Positions 12,441 to 24,350 of a stretch of 64,000 bases of DNA are shown in pieces (positions within the stretch are counted from its first letter, which is position 1; each line of letters begins with the position of its first letter). The stretch lies in contig JBITNC010000001.1 in NCBI GenBank assembly GCA_050084985.1, forward strand, positions 120,280,001-120,344,000, written 5' to 3'. The notes under the pieces were generated by a model, which was not told where the DNA came from, did no database searches, and saw nothing but the letters and a program-made list of their open reading frames with translations. The translations under genes were made by a program, and so were the position numbers. Source of the DNA: Nageia nagi. Taxonomy: Eukaryota > Pinophyta.

Positions 12441-12512
12441 GAATAAGAAACATACAGTAGCCATTACAACCACTATAAGCATGGGTACAATGGAAGTAGC
12501 CAGGGCTACTAT
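12411..12512 (-). pseudogene. C-terminal hydrophobic tail of an unidentified gene
   Basis: A 33-residue minus-strand segment with no internal stop. It begins IVALATSIVPMLIVVVMATV and ends FNEGARDIED followed by TAA. The first two thirds would form one membrane-spanning helix. The end matches CNEAARDIEA-stop in the other duplicate at 4,209, and that conservation suggests it was a real C-terminus. A stop codon lies immediately upstream in frame, so this copy is broken. The sequence up to about 12,660 is also less AT-rich than the surroundings and may hold the rest of the exon. I cannot assign a family. Confidence 0.35.
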
Positions 12513-12679
12513 CTAAGACCTCCTTTCTCCACCATTATAGACTATAAGGTTTCAGAGATTTCAGCGATGAAAATCCACATGCCTGCAGCATCATGTAATG
12601 TGGCTCAACGAAATCGATTTGCTTTGTGCCCTAGACCATGAACCATGGCAATTATATCATAATAATTAATATATTATTG

Positions 12680-13690
12680 TTGATTTGAATATTTAATTAT
12701 TTTAGGCATGATTAGTATAATTATTGAATTGGTTATTTCAAGTTGTATGTAGCAAGAAGAAGAATCTAAGATTTGAATAGCATATTAACTTACTCTTATA
12801 TCCATAGAATAGTTTTATTATTTGTACTACATACAATTTTTCTATTTCACATACAATTGAATTATTCATAAATATAATTAGATTATTTTATTTTAACTTT
12901 TCATTGTATTTTTACAAAGGAAAATACTCAAAATATCTTTATAATTTTACATAATATCAAAATATTTTTATATCTTTTAAAAACATTAATGAAGATAAAA
13001 ATAAAAATAAAAATAGATACATGAATAAATATGGAATAGGAAAACTTCTATTAAACTACAAAATATTAATTCGTATTTTGTTTTTCTTTTTATTGTTATC
13101 TCTATAAATATTTTAAATATTTCAAAAAAAAAATTTTATATTATATGAAATTATATAAGGGTATTTTGTATATTTTCCCTTTTTATAATTAATTATTTTT
13201 ATATATTTAAATTAAAAGATTGATGTGTTGTTAAAAACATTAAAAATATTTTTCTCAACATCATTAGTACAGTTAGTAGTTATCTAGCTCTTGTGATGTT
13301 TAAAAAATTATTCCAAAATATTAGAAGAATATTTTTAACAGTACTTAATAATTAAATTGGAGACTTCAAAAACCCTTTCCACATTATTTATAAACACTTC
13401 TAATGTAAATATAATATGAGATAAATTCAATAAAGAATTGATTAATTTCATAATTGAATGTGTACATTTTTCTATATATTTAGTTTTAAACTTAAGAACT
13501 TATATTCTCCCTCATTGCTTCTAGTGGGATCTATCACGATGCATTATAATAAAAAAAATAGATGGTTAGATCATATATAATAGAAATAAATTGAATACCA
13601 TAATGATTTTACATAAATAAATGATTGAATCCAAAATCTAAGGTAGTAGTATACAAGAATGTAGATGAGTATAACGATATTACATTAGCT
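12680..13690. repeat. Segmental duplication block A', copy 2
   Basis: Direct match to 455-1,540. The similarity stops near 13,686 after 'gatattacatta'. In copy 1 this text continues directly into block B, while here about 2.5 kb of other DNA (kelch pseudogene, fold-backs) intervenes before block B'. Confidence 0.72.
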
Positions 13691-13923
13691 ATTGCAAGGA
13701 AGTGTAATGGTATGTCATAAGAAAATAATTGGATTTCATTTCTTTTTCGCATGTCGTTGGTCACTGATGTCATGTGTTGGAACTTCTTTGGCTTGATAAT
13801 GCACGTCAATGCTCAAATCCTTTCCACATCTTGATCTTGTTGGTCCTCAAACTTGCTCCAATTTATCGAGACTATCAATTGCCAAAATATTTTCAACTTC
13901 TACTACCATCCAATCATTGATGC

Positions 13924-14690
13924 TCACTCTTGCGCAGGTGAAAGTGGCAAGGTGGACAGCACATCCATATCTCTGATGTAATGATCTCCATAATCTGTAC
14001 CATAAACGATGAGAGAGTTCCCAACAACCATTGCAGTATGGCTATCTCTCTTTTGAGGGATTTTTCTTTTCACCCTTGGAGAAATCCACTTCATTCTCCT
14101 GATATCTAAAACATGCATGTCATTTAAATAATTTATATCCCTTCACTGTTGCCTCTGAAAATGATAATCCTGTCATCGCTAACCATGGTGATGGTGTGGC
14201 TTTTGCGAGGTACCGACAGAGCTCCTTTCATTGTGGGTCATTTCCACTGTCCCGTTCGTAAATCCAGGATGTGGAGACTATTCAGTTTCATCAAACCCTT
14301 TGTTCCCTAAAAATGAAAATATTTGATTCCTTAAGAAAATAGCGTTGTGGCTATCACGGGTACCCGTTTGCTCCGTCATCTTCATCAACCTCCATTGATT
14401 TCTCCTCAGATCCAACGCCACAACGTCTTTCAAAGGTGAACCCCCACAACATCCTTATGAAACCACACCCACATTCCATATTTATTTAGTTCATCTCACA
14501 CTACTACAAAACGAACTACAAGTAGATGATATTATATACACCAAGATATAAAGAGTGCCCTCCTAGTAACAGGTTGAATGGCCCCATCTTTTCAAGGTAC
14601 TGAATCCCACAAGCCCACACAGGTTTTCGTTCCAGCATTAGGTTATCTTCATCATCCAACGCTAGAGACGGAGACGGAGTCGCATTTTTG
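13924..14690 (-). pseudogene. Kelch-repeat protein pseudogene
   Basis: Successive kelch blades can be read on the minus strand across several frames. They are: WGHSTC followed by GTLYI (about 14,560-14,600); VVALDLRRNQW with RDSHNA (about 14,340-14,440); LHILDLRTGQWK, then PRKSHTITMVSDDRIIIF (about 14,160-14,285); and MHVLDIRRMKW, RDSHTAMVVGNSLIVYG and YIRDMDVL (13,924-14,118). The H-x-L-D-x(5)-W and R-x-SH-(T/N)-A spacing is typical of plant multi-kelch (galactose oxidase/kelch, acyl-CoA-binding/Rab9-effector-like) proteins, which form beta-propeller interaction surfaces. In-frame stops and at least two frameshifts break it, and it ends abruptly after DMDVL. No F-box or other N-terminal domain is visible in the window. 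It is a truncated, non-functional copy. Confidence 0.82.
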
Positions 14691-14699
14691 TGAGAATTT

Positions 14700-15600
14700 T
14701 TAAAAAGAAATGAAAGGCCTACTTGCCTACCAGGTTAACATGAACTCAACATCAGCATATCCACTGCTCATATGATACCTGTCCTACATACAATGAACAA
14801 TTTGTTTGTAGCATAAAAATCAAGGTTTCATATTGTTTTCATGGTCTATCATGGTTGAAGAGCAATTCACACCATTGATTCAAATAGGTCTAATCATTCA
14901 GCCAAAGGAGATGTCTATGGCATAATTAATGATCTAGTAGAAAGATGTAAATGGTTGTTATAAGTGACTTTTAAATAGGTGCAAGAACTCTTACCAATTT
15001 ATGTGAGTTAACCATAATTTCATTTGATTAGAAATACTATGTCTTAATCTTAATCATTAGTTAATCTATGAATACATAAACAACTAATGGTAATTAAGCT
15101 CTTAGTATTATGATTAATAAATATTAATATACAAATAAATACATAATTATAAATATAAGTCAAGCTTACAATTTAATAGGTTTTCCCTCATAATTTATTA
15201 TTTTAGATACTATAATATCATTTCTAAGGTTGTAAATATATTATTTTCCATCTAAAATACCTTCTTTTATTAATTATCTATATTTTATATCTATTTCTAA
15301 AATATTGTAATAATTTTTTATATGATATTTTAGTATTTATTTTTCTATTTATATGCCAATACTTTTAAGTATAATCCAATTTCTCCATTTTATGTTTTAA
15401 AAAGTGTAGAATTTTCTTGTAATATCTTAAAATCCTATCTATTTTTTCTTCAAATTATACTTGGTAATATCTTTAGATCTAGGTGATGGTGTAATGTTAT
15501 TTATACTAAAAATAACTTTATATTATCTAGGATAGGTTAATCAAATTTAAGGTTGGTAAATTATTATATTCCTTTGACTACTTTATTAGATTCTCCCACC
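14700..15600. other. AT-rich DNA upstream of the kelch pseudogene
   Basis: No recognisable coding sequence. The first ~200 bases are of mixed composition and could be old upstream sequence of the kelch copy. The rest is strongly AT-rich. Confidence 0.45.
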
Positions 15601-15602
15601 TC

Positions 15603-15746
15603 ATATATTTGTTATCTTTCTTTTGTAACTCCATTTTTGATTTAATGATATTGCCTAAAGAGTGTGTGTGTACTGTGCACACACACACTCTTAGCAATAT
15701 CATAAATCAAAAATGGAGTTACAAAAAGAAATATAACAAATATATA
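15603..15746. repeat. Large inverted repeat (fold-back 1) with (GT)n/(CA)n apex
   Basis: The left arm (15,603-15,674) and right arm (15,677-15,746) are reverse complements over almost their whole ~70-bp length, with a few mismatches or indels. The left arm runs through TTGTAACTCCATTTTTGATT to GTGTGTGTGTA. The right arm runs from ACACACACACTC to AATCAAAAATGGAGTTACAA. The spacer is only a few bases, so single-stranded DNA or RNA here would form a long hairpin. Confidence 0.88.
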
Positions 15747-15761
15747 CACACACACACACAC

Positions 15762-15780
15762 TCTTTTCTATCTCATATTC

Positions 15781-15826
<46 letters not shown>

Positions 15827-15842
15827 ATATGAGATAGAAAAG
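15762..15842. repeat. Inverted repeat (fold-back 2) with (AT)n apex
   Basis: CTTTTCTATCTCATATT (15,762-15,778) and AATATGAGATAGAAAAG (15,826-15,842) are exact reverse complements separated by an (AT)n run. It starts only about 16 bases after fold-back 1. Confidence 0.88.
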
Positions 15843-16180
15843 TATTCAATTTTAACTCCTATCTTACAAAGTTGTAGTAGTATAAGGTTTTATAAATACA
15901 AGACTATAATTAACAAAGGTGTAGTACTATTATTATTATCTACAACACTATAATTGCCTCTTCCCTTTTTATATATTTCAAATATTTATAAAATATAGAA
16001 GGAAAATAATTTACATTATATATCTTTTACCTAACAACTAGTATATTGTATTGTTAGGCTATATTCATGATGTCTAACTTTGATTATTTGGATTTTATTT
16101 ATCTCGATTAGTAATGTGATGATTTTTGGATCACAAGATTAACTTACTTTGTGTTATTTCAATACACTTTGTATAGATAA

Positions 16181-16251
16181 TTAAATAACCCAATTTACAA
16201 TAGATATTTTAATATTATGTGAAGTTATTTAATGTTTACATACATACATAC

Positions 16252-16307
<56 letters not shown>

Positions 16308-17450
16308 GTTGTTGTATGTTGTATGTATGTGTATGTATGTATGTATGTAGGGTATGTATGTATGTTGATGTATGTATGTAAACATTAAATAACTTCACAT
16401 AATATTAAAATATCTATTGTAAATATATAGTATTTAATCTTAAATAGTATATTTTAGTCATACCTAGTCTAGTCAAATCTCATCTCCTTATATGATGTGA
16501 TCTATTCCACCTTCATATGACTTGACTTTGAGTATTATTATTATTGATAAATTATTTTATCATCATTGCTTTCCTTCCTTCAAGGAATATTATTATTGAT
16601 AATTGATGGTCATATTAGATTAGAATCCATAAGGGGATATTATGATTTAGTCTTGTTAGAGAAATATTATGCATATTTCATAGTGCCTTCATCTCTCTTG
16701 TATCTTTGCATTGATATTATTTATTTCATGTTTCTTCTAGAATTTATTGATGTTTGATATTTTGAGAATCTATAGTCAATGCATATAGTTTCGCATGATA
16801 TTATATAATTTATTCACAATCTCTTATTTACATGTTTCCAATCTCAAGTGTTGACTCTATATCCAAGTTAGACTAGTTTAAGAAAATGATGGTACAAATA
16901 TTTAAGCTTAAATAATTATCAACTATCCTTTTAATTTTGTTATTAAAGTAAGATATAATGAAGTGGATTTTATGATTTTACTAATGAGTTTAGAATCTTA
17001 TTTTGATAAAATAAAATATTCATTATAATTCCTTTAAGATATTCAACTCTTTATGAAAAATAATCAACATTGCATTGTATTAAAGCTTAGGGTTTCTTAA
17101 GGACTTGAAACAAACTAATCTTATGATTTTTATATTTTATGAGTGATTCCATCATAAATATATTAGCTTAATTTATCTTTACATCATCCAAAATATCAAG
17201 TGATATTGTAGCTTTTATAGGATCTTAAAGGAGATTTTGAGTTTTGGGATGGATTCTTGAGACTTTGATTGAATTAATTGAACCTCTAACAAATTTATTT
17301 ATTATGAAAATGATTTATAATGTATATATTATAGTTATAAAAATGATCATAAAAATTTCATAAATTTTATAATCCACATTTGTATTAATGTTCTCAAAGA
17401 CAATTACATTCACTTACCAAAATTTATTGTAAAATCGTATCATTTATGAA
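16181..17450. repeat. Segmental duplication block B', copy 2
   Basis: Direct match to 1,540-2,675. Similarity is interrupted by fold-back 3 and resumes at about 16,436 ('taaatagtatattttagtca'). Confidence 0.72.
16194..16423. repeat. Inverted repeat (fold-back 3) with (TACA)n/(AT)n/(TATG)n core
   Basis: The arms at 16,194-16,252 and 16,371-16,423 are near-perfect reverse complements over more than 50 bp (TTTACAATAGATATTTTAAT at the start and its complement at the end). Between them lie a TACATACA run, a long (AT)n run and a TATGTATG run. The left arm overlaps the start of duplicated block B'. Copy 1 of that block (1,552 onward) has no such fold-back, so the inverted copy was added after the duplication. 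Confidence 0.88.
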
Positions 17451-18990
17451 TTTGGATTCCCATACCTATTTATGGTATAACCTTTTAATAAGTCACAAAA
17501 AATACTCATTAAACCTATATAAAGGATATAATTATTAATGAAGTCATAATTTTATATGATTTTATTGTAATTATTTTATATCGTGTAAGAAATTCTAAAC
17601 TTTCTTGAATAGAGATAGGGAAAAATTTCCCTTATATCAAAGTTTGATTATGATTATATGTAAGATTAGGTTGAATAATGTACTACTTGCAAATGTTATA
17701 ATTGCAACAAAAGTGACTACTAGTAAGAATAAGGTCACCACTTAAAAGAAGAAAAGTACAAAATTAATAATTGAGTATAGTAAGGACAATATTTGAATAT
17801 ATCTCAACTAGTTGTAAAGAAGAAGGAAACTGAAGAAGAATATAGAAATTATAAAGAATAAGGATAAAGATAATGTAAAACATAAGAGGGGAAATACTAC
17901 AGTAGGAGATGATAAAATTATCAATTATATGAAAGAGTTGGAGGAAATAATAGAACTAGGGAAATATGTGATAGTAGCAAGTCAAGACACATCAATAGCG
18001 TTTAGAACAAGAGGCATCGAAAGAGGAAATATAGATTAGAAATATAACAAGTATAAGAGGGGGAAGGGTAGTAATCAACCAATAATATTATATGTAAAGA
18101 AGTAGAAGAAGTAGATAGGTTTTAAAACCTAAAAAATTATAATATCGCAGAATGTGTATGTACATAACCAAATACTAGCTAAAGACATATTAAGGAAAGA
18201 TAGTTTGAGTCCTACATTTAAAAATATACCAATAAATCTAATAAAGACCAAAATTATGAGAATATTGGTATACCTAAAATATTATAATAACATAGGGTGT
18301 CACTAAATAAAAAGCCTTCAAAACACATGCGTTCATGGGATTCTTTAAAAATCTTCTATTTTTAAAATTTACCACCTTCTCTTTTAATTTATTAAACCCC
18401 TCATGGTAAACCCCTATATAATAAAAAAATAACCATTTTTAAAAGACTTACCACTTTAACAAAAAAAAAAAATTGATTTTTAATACCCCTTAGTAGTTTT
18501 TCCCCTTGATATCATCACTTGGAATATACTGATTCAAGACTTTGTTAATTAAAATCATCATCTTCTATTATTTAAAATCATCTAAAACAATGTCCTAAGA
18601 AAACTATCACAATGATGCAATTAGAGTATTGTCTAGGTCCTTGGTGATAAAGTTAAAAAAAAAACTATATATGGCTCTATTTTTTAGGATAAACTCTTGA
18701 TGATGAAACCCAAGTAGCTTCTCTCATGTGTGCAAGTGTAAAAAGAAAAGGTTCTTTTTAAAATGATTTGTGCAATAGTTATTTCCGTTTAGCACTATCA
18801 TAACCTTTTTTATCATATAAGATCACCAAATAATGTAAATGAAAATCATACTTTGATCTTTTGGTCATTGTTTAGTGTTAAAAGTTATACACTCACAAAC
18901 AATAGTAAAGAAAATAACTTAGTTGTAAAATATAGATAGAATATTTTATATAAATTTTAAAAACCCCTACCCCCCTCCCCTTATAAAATA
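17450..18990 (+). other. Unrecognised region, partly coding-like, then poly-tract-rich DNA
   Basis: From about 17,690 to 18,290 the plus strand is unusually purine-rich (AAG, GAA, AGA). It contains the stretch KELEEIIELGKYVIVASQD followed by a TSIAFRTRGIERG-like run (about 17,930-18,035), which looks like old coding sequence. Stops are frequent and I recognise no family. The remainder to 18,990 contains poly-A and C-rich runs and no gene. Confidence 0.3.
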
Positions 18991-19004
18991 CTTACCAATA
19001 TACT

Positions 19005-19831
19005 TGTTGAATATTTTTAGTGACCCCTAGGATAACCTAAGTAGAAACTATGTTAAACATTCAAATGTGATGATATGTAATAATACATAGACAAACTAGT
19101 AATGAAAAATACAATAATCTAAAATACGTGAATAATTGAGATGATGAATAAACAAAGTATTCAAATTATTTGATTAGAGCTAATACTAAATGAACCTAAG
19201 GGAATAAGAGATTTGATAATTATAATACTTGTCACCTTACTTAAATATTAATGAGATATGTAGTAGGAACTTATCAGGATAGATGATCTTGATATACAAA
19301 CTTCACACGAACAATAGAAAGGAACACTAGCACGATGCACATTGGAGCATGTATGTTGAGATCATGAATGGTAGTACAGATGGTAATGAGAGAATGAGCA
19401 CTAATCATTTGACAGTAGAGTCCATAACCAATACCTAAACAATAGTATGATAATGATAAGCCTAATCTAGCATATAATAGCAAAATGAAAGAATGATGAT
19501 ACTCATGTGATAATCAAATCTCTATCGCAATAGGTGATGTTAATGAAACACCTTGGAAGATAATAAGCATGGGCATATTAGGAAGAGATCTAATAATTAA
19601 CCCATGTGAGATCTCTCCCCTTTTTAGAAAAGTGTACTTCTCCATAAAATGCCTTGAGGCTAACGTCGATGCTAGGGTACCTACAAGAATAGAAAGACAC
19701 CATATGACTAATGTTCTATAATGGACCAATATAACATATAATCATGTAAATGTCTTAATAATATGAATAAGATTAATATAATAATACACCTAAGCGGGCC
19801 ACCTTAGGGGGGGAAAATTTAAGTGTCAATA
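19005..19831 (-). repeat. 3' LTR of element X
   Basis: It matches 25,160-25,297 (TGTTGAATATTTTTAGTG...) and then 51,183-51,870 (for example 'aagtgtacttctccata' and 'ataacatataatcatgtaaa'). Length 827 bp. Short open frames inside it show no domain and are ignored. Confidence 0.88.
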
Positions 19832-20299
19832 GATGCTCCCCTTTGCAAGTATAATAACAATAAAACTTTGAAATGAAATTATGCTTACAAAAGAAGTAAA
19901 TAGTAAAGAGAAGAAAAAAATGGATACTTCCCTAGTTTAGCTATAGAACTATCTAAATCATCAAGGAATTATGATGTATATTTCCCCCTCTTTTCTTTGG
20001 TTGTGAGATGTAATGACTTGCATGGAGAAGAATCAACCAAGAGAAAAGAATAACCTAAAAGAGATAAAAATACTAAACTTGAAGCATATATGTGATGGTA
20101 AACTCATAAAAAATATAGTTCTAATAATAAGAGTGAATCATCATTAGATTTCATTTCATCATGAATGATATGGCAAGTAAAAGAAAGGATGAAATCAATA
20201 TAATATGCATACATCATATTGAGAACACCAAATATTTTATATTCTTAGATACATATCATCACATAAATACTCAATATTTCATTCTTATATGCATACATA

Positions 20300-21120
20300 T
20301 AAATCATAAATAGGTGTTTCAACATCATCATGGGTTACATGCCCCATTACTAGATGCAAAACACAAGATCATAACAATAAATGCTTACATCATCATAAGG
20401 TACAGTCCCATTCCTAGATGAAAATAGGATATGCCAACATCTTTATGAGGTACATGCTCCATTCCTAGATGCAACATATGATCATAAATCAAACTATGAT
20501 GGTTAATATCCCAACCAACAAAGGAAATCATAAAGAATGATATTCATTGTCATGGGATACAAATATCCCATTCCTAGATGCAAAGAAGATATGCCAACAT
20601 CATCATGAGGTACATGCCCCATTCTTATATGTGACATAGGATCATAAAGAGTAATCATAGTGATGGTTAGTTTAAACCTAAATAACAAAGGTGATCATAA
20701 TAACAATGGAGATTAGTTTAGATCCAAGCAACAAATGTGATTCAAAGCAATAGTGGAGGTTAGTTTAGACCCAACCAACAAAGGTGACTTAAAGCAATAG
20801 TAAAGGTTAGTTTATACCCAACCAATAAAGGTTGATAGTGCAGTTAGTTTAGACCCAACCAACAAAGATACTCAAAAAATATTTGAGGTTAGTTTAGATC
20901 CAACAAACAAAGGTGACTCATGTGGCAATTAGCATGATAATTAATTTAATCCCAACCAACAAACTAATCCAGATATATCATTATAGTACCAACGATAATG
21001 TCACCATTAAATTGATGATTGGTTTAGTCCCAATCAACAAACAAAACACAATAGAATGGTTATTTAATTCCCAACCAAATGATCATAAAATAGTGATGGC
21101 ATTTAACATCCACCCAATAA
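20300..21120. repeat. Two minisatellite arrays in the 3' part of element X
   Basis: From about 20,300 to 20,660 an irregular repeat built on 'gaggtacatgcccc' and 'cattcctagatgcaa' recurs about five times. From about 20,660 to 21,110 a repeat of roughly 50 bp built on GTTAGTTTAGACCCAACCAA recurs about eight times with decay. Together they lie between the gag remnant and the 3' LTR, the usual place for tandem repeats in gypsy 3' untranslated regions. Confidence 0.75.
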
Positions 21121-21129
21121 GGACATGGT

Positions 21130-23210
21130 AAACAAAGCATTGTAAAAATAAACAATTTTCATGTATTTATTATGTACGTAAAGACATAAAGTAGTAAAGC
21201 AAGATGCTGATGATATATAATTTCTCAAATGATTTTTGATAAAGAAAGCATTTTATTAATGAAGTACATATACATCTGACATTAACAAGAATATGATCAT
21301 AGAGAAGTGATTTCATTTTTCCTAAATTAGGAATGATATTATTTATCAAACATGTGCAAAGATATACATTTCACTAAGCAAGAGATTGATTTTATTTTCC
21401 AATCAAATAAGCATGTATGTGATTATTATCATAGTAATGTACAAAAACTAAAAAGATCTGGAGATAGAAATTTTTTATGATGAATGCCTAAATGCATGCC
21501 CCTAGGTCTTGCATTGTGAATCAAATATGCAAACTACTATAGCATGAATGCTACTGGTAGCATTAATGCTAGTCATTCAACTATATATTTCTATCATTAT
21601 ATGATATTTTTTTGAATAAAATTGATCTCAATTGATTCTAAAACCAATCATTGAAATGACCTGACCCTAAGCTAAAAATGTTTGCACCAACACTGGCACT
21701 AGTCCTAATGTTAAATTACTAATATACACCAATATAAATGCTAGGATACTTTCATATTTTGACATGGAAATTTTTTTCAATTGGAACTCTAATTCATACT
21801 GATATTCTAAACTTAATTTTGAAAAACTAAGACCAAATTTGAAATAAAAATGTTGAGCCCAAAACTAATTCATACATGATAAAATTCTAAATTATTGCTC
21901 ATAGTAAACCCAAATACTGAACTAATAGTAGATGTAGTAACTAGATAGATACATTTGTTTAACATTAAAAATTTAAGAATTTTGATGAGAGATAAAAGAT
22001 AATAAAACTTGATGAAATAAGAAGCATTGATGAAATGATGAGGATGAATAGATTTCTAAAAGCAAATAAGAAGTAATAAAAAGTGGTTGAGAAAATGAAG
22101 ATGCGAAGATAGCAAGATTGAAAGTATTGATGATAGTTTCCATGATAACTAAATATTTACATAGGAATTACTTAAATTATATGAAACCTAATTTTTACTA
22201 AACCTAAATTCCTAGAATAAAAACTTACATGCTTAATACTCTTATAGCTTGTTCTTAACTTTTTGATGATATATTGATAACTTTGCATATATCCTTGAAA
22301 TAACTCTGAATTGTGAGCAACCATAATAAATAATGATAAAATAATATTCAAAAACTTGATAAAAGCTTACCTTAGATATGAGATGCTTATTTTGTCCTTC
22401 CATGATTTTGACCTTCTTGGTTCATGACTAGCTCATTCTTACAAAACTTATCATTATCATAAAATTGCCAACTTGTAAGAAGCATAACTTTTACTAAACA
22501 TATCAGATTAACCTAATTTTTTTTTATCAAAAAAGAATAAAAATCATACATTTTTCAATATATTATACCTAATTAAATTTTTAACAAAAATTACTAATTT
22601 AAGGGCAAGAACAAACCTATTTCACACTTTCTAAACTTGAAAAACTTTGAATAACCATAACTTTGATCCATAAAGAATTTTGAGATGATTCATTTTTTGA
22701 ATTTGTGTTATTTTTTAAGATTTATCCAAATATAAAATTATATCTTACTATTATTATCAATTAAATCATCATACATGCTTATCTTCCTTAAGAAAAACAT
22801 GCCAAAATTTGCCCCACAAACTTGTCATGATAATCTAACCCTAACATGTCTATTCCAAAAAATATTTGATTTGAAATTTCTTATTTTTATGAATAATTTC
22901 ACCTTAAAATTCCTTATACCATTTTTACAAACTTGAATAAACATGAATGACTTGACCAATGATACATGTGGATATGAAGACTCAACAAAATTATGGTTAA
23001 TTTTTCCCCCAACTTAAAATGGGAAAGACAATAAGTGAAGGTTAATTATGTGTCCAACCTATAAAGGGGAAATTAACATAAAGTGTAACATATAATGCAA
23101 TATATATTATATGAAAATGCATATTTAGCCTATATGATAATGCATTCCTAATCTATATGTAACATAATAAAAAAATTTATGTAACATTAGGTAACTTATC
23201 AATTCTTGAT
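21130..23210. other. Interior of element X without recognisable genes
   Basis: AT-rich sequence on both strands with no recognised protease, reverse transcriptase, RNase H or integrase motifs. If pol was ever here, it has been lost or erased. Confidence 0.5.
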
Positions 23211-23214
23211 GCAT

Positions 23215-24350
23215 TGCCTTACCAATCTCAATTGCTAGCTTTGCTCCATATTTTTCATATATTTCATTGATGTTGGAAGGTGAATATTGTAATTTCTTGC
23301 AAAATTGAAATAATTCTTATCTTTATTGAGCCACATGTGCTTGTACTAAATCTATCAAAGTATCATCATCTTCAATAAACTCATTAGTAGCATTAGTATC
23401 AATGGAAATATCATCACTAGTTTTTTCAATATATCATTGTCGATATCGTTGATATCATCATATTTAAGTACAATAATAATTTATTATTGTAAAAAGTAAT
23501 TTCTCATTTATAAGAGTTTTATGCAACTTTATTTTCATGCTAATAGATCCTTTCAGTTGAATGACCTTTGACTCTGTGATATAAGCAAAAATTATCTTCT
23601 TTATACCAACTAGGTTTCCTTTTAGTTTCATCATATGCTTTTTCCCTTTTTGAAATTTATCAAACCTCTTTCTAAGTAAGACTTTAAATAATTTTTGTAT
23701 ATCCATTGGAAAATTGTAAAAAGATTCATGTTTTATATCACTCACAAAAACATCAGTGTCAAAATAAGAAGTGCACTATTTTTCTTCAAAACATGAGCAT
23801 GAATACTCATATGAGTGTGGACTCTCAGTGAGTACAAGGTGTTGGTATTTATCATGCATAACAAAATCATCCAAATAATATTCATCACTTACCAAAGCAT
23901 GTAAATATTTAGCTATCTTAGATGCATTTCGTTGACCCTTCTTAGTCCTTAGATATTCAATAAAATCATAAAAATGATTATTTCTAATGACATTAGTTTA
24001 TCATATATGTATCTTGTTAAAAATAATAATAATCATATCAATATCCTTACTATCAATGTAGCATTCATTTCATCAACAAAATTACCTTATTTGAAAAAGT
24101 AGTATCATTAAAATTGGAAATTGCATCATCATGACTAGTATCAATTAAAGTAGTATCATCAATCATAGAATCATGACTATCACTATCACTAGTTTGATTA
24201 TCAACATCACCAATAGAAGCATTACAATAGTCATATCATCATAAATTTTAGAAATACTAGTATTTTTTTCAAAATAAATAACATGATCATCCAAGAACAT
24301 TCAATAATATCTGAAACATGTTCCTTAATAATATCATCATTCTTAATTTT
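23215..24350 (-). pseudogene. gag remnant of element X
   Basis: The minus strand carries, in broken frames, an acidic Asp/Ser-rich segment (SIGDVDNQTSDSDSHD, about 24,160-24,240), then KYLHALVSDEYYLDDFV (about 23,870-23,920) and SDIKHESFYNFPMDIQKLF (about 23,690-23,745). Next comes NFCLYHRVKGHSTE (about 23,560-23,610), which matches the C-x2-H-x4-H spacer that ends the gag of related plant Ty3/gypsy elements. A Thr/Asp-rich tail ends near 23,215 with EIYEKYGAKLAIEIGKA. The last Cys of the knuckle is not visible, and many stops are present. Gag would form the virus-like particle. This copy is dead. Confidence 0.65.

Noticed and set aside
13924-14118. Functional small kelch protein
   Set aside because: Flanking blades continue in other frames with stops and frameshifts, so this is one surviving open piece of a pseudogene.
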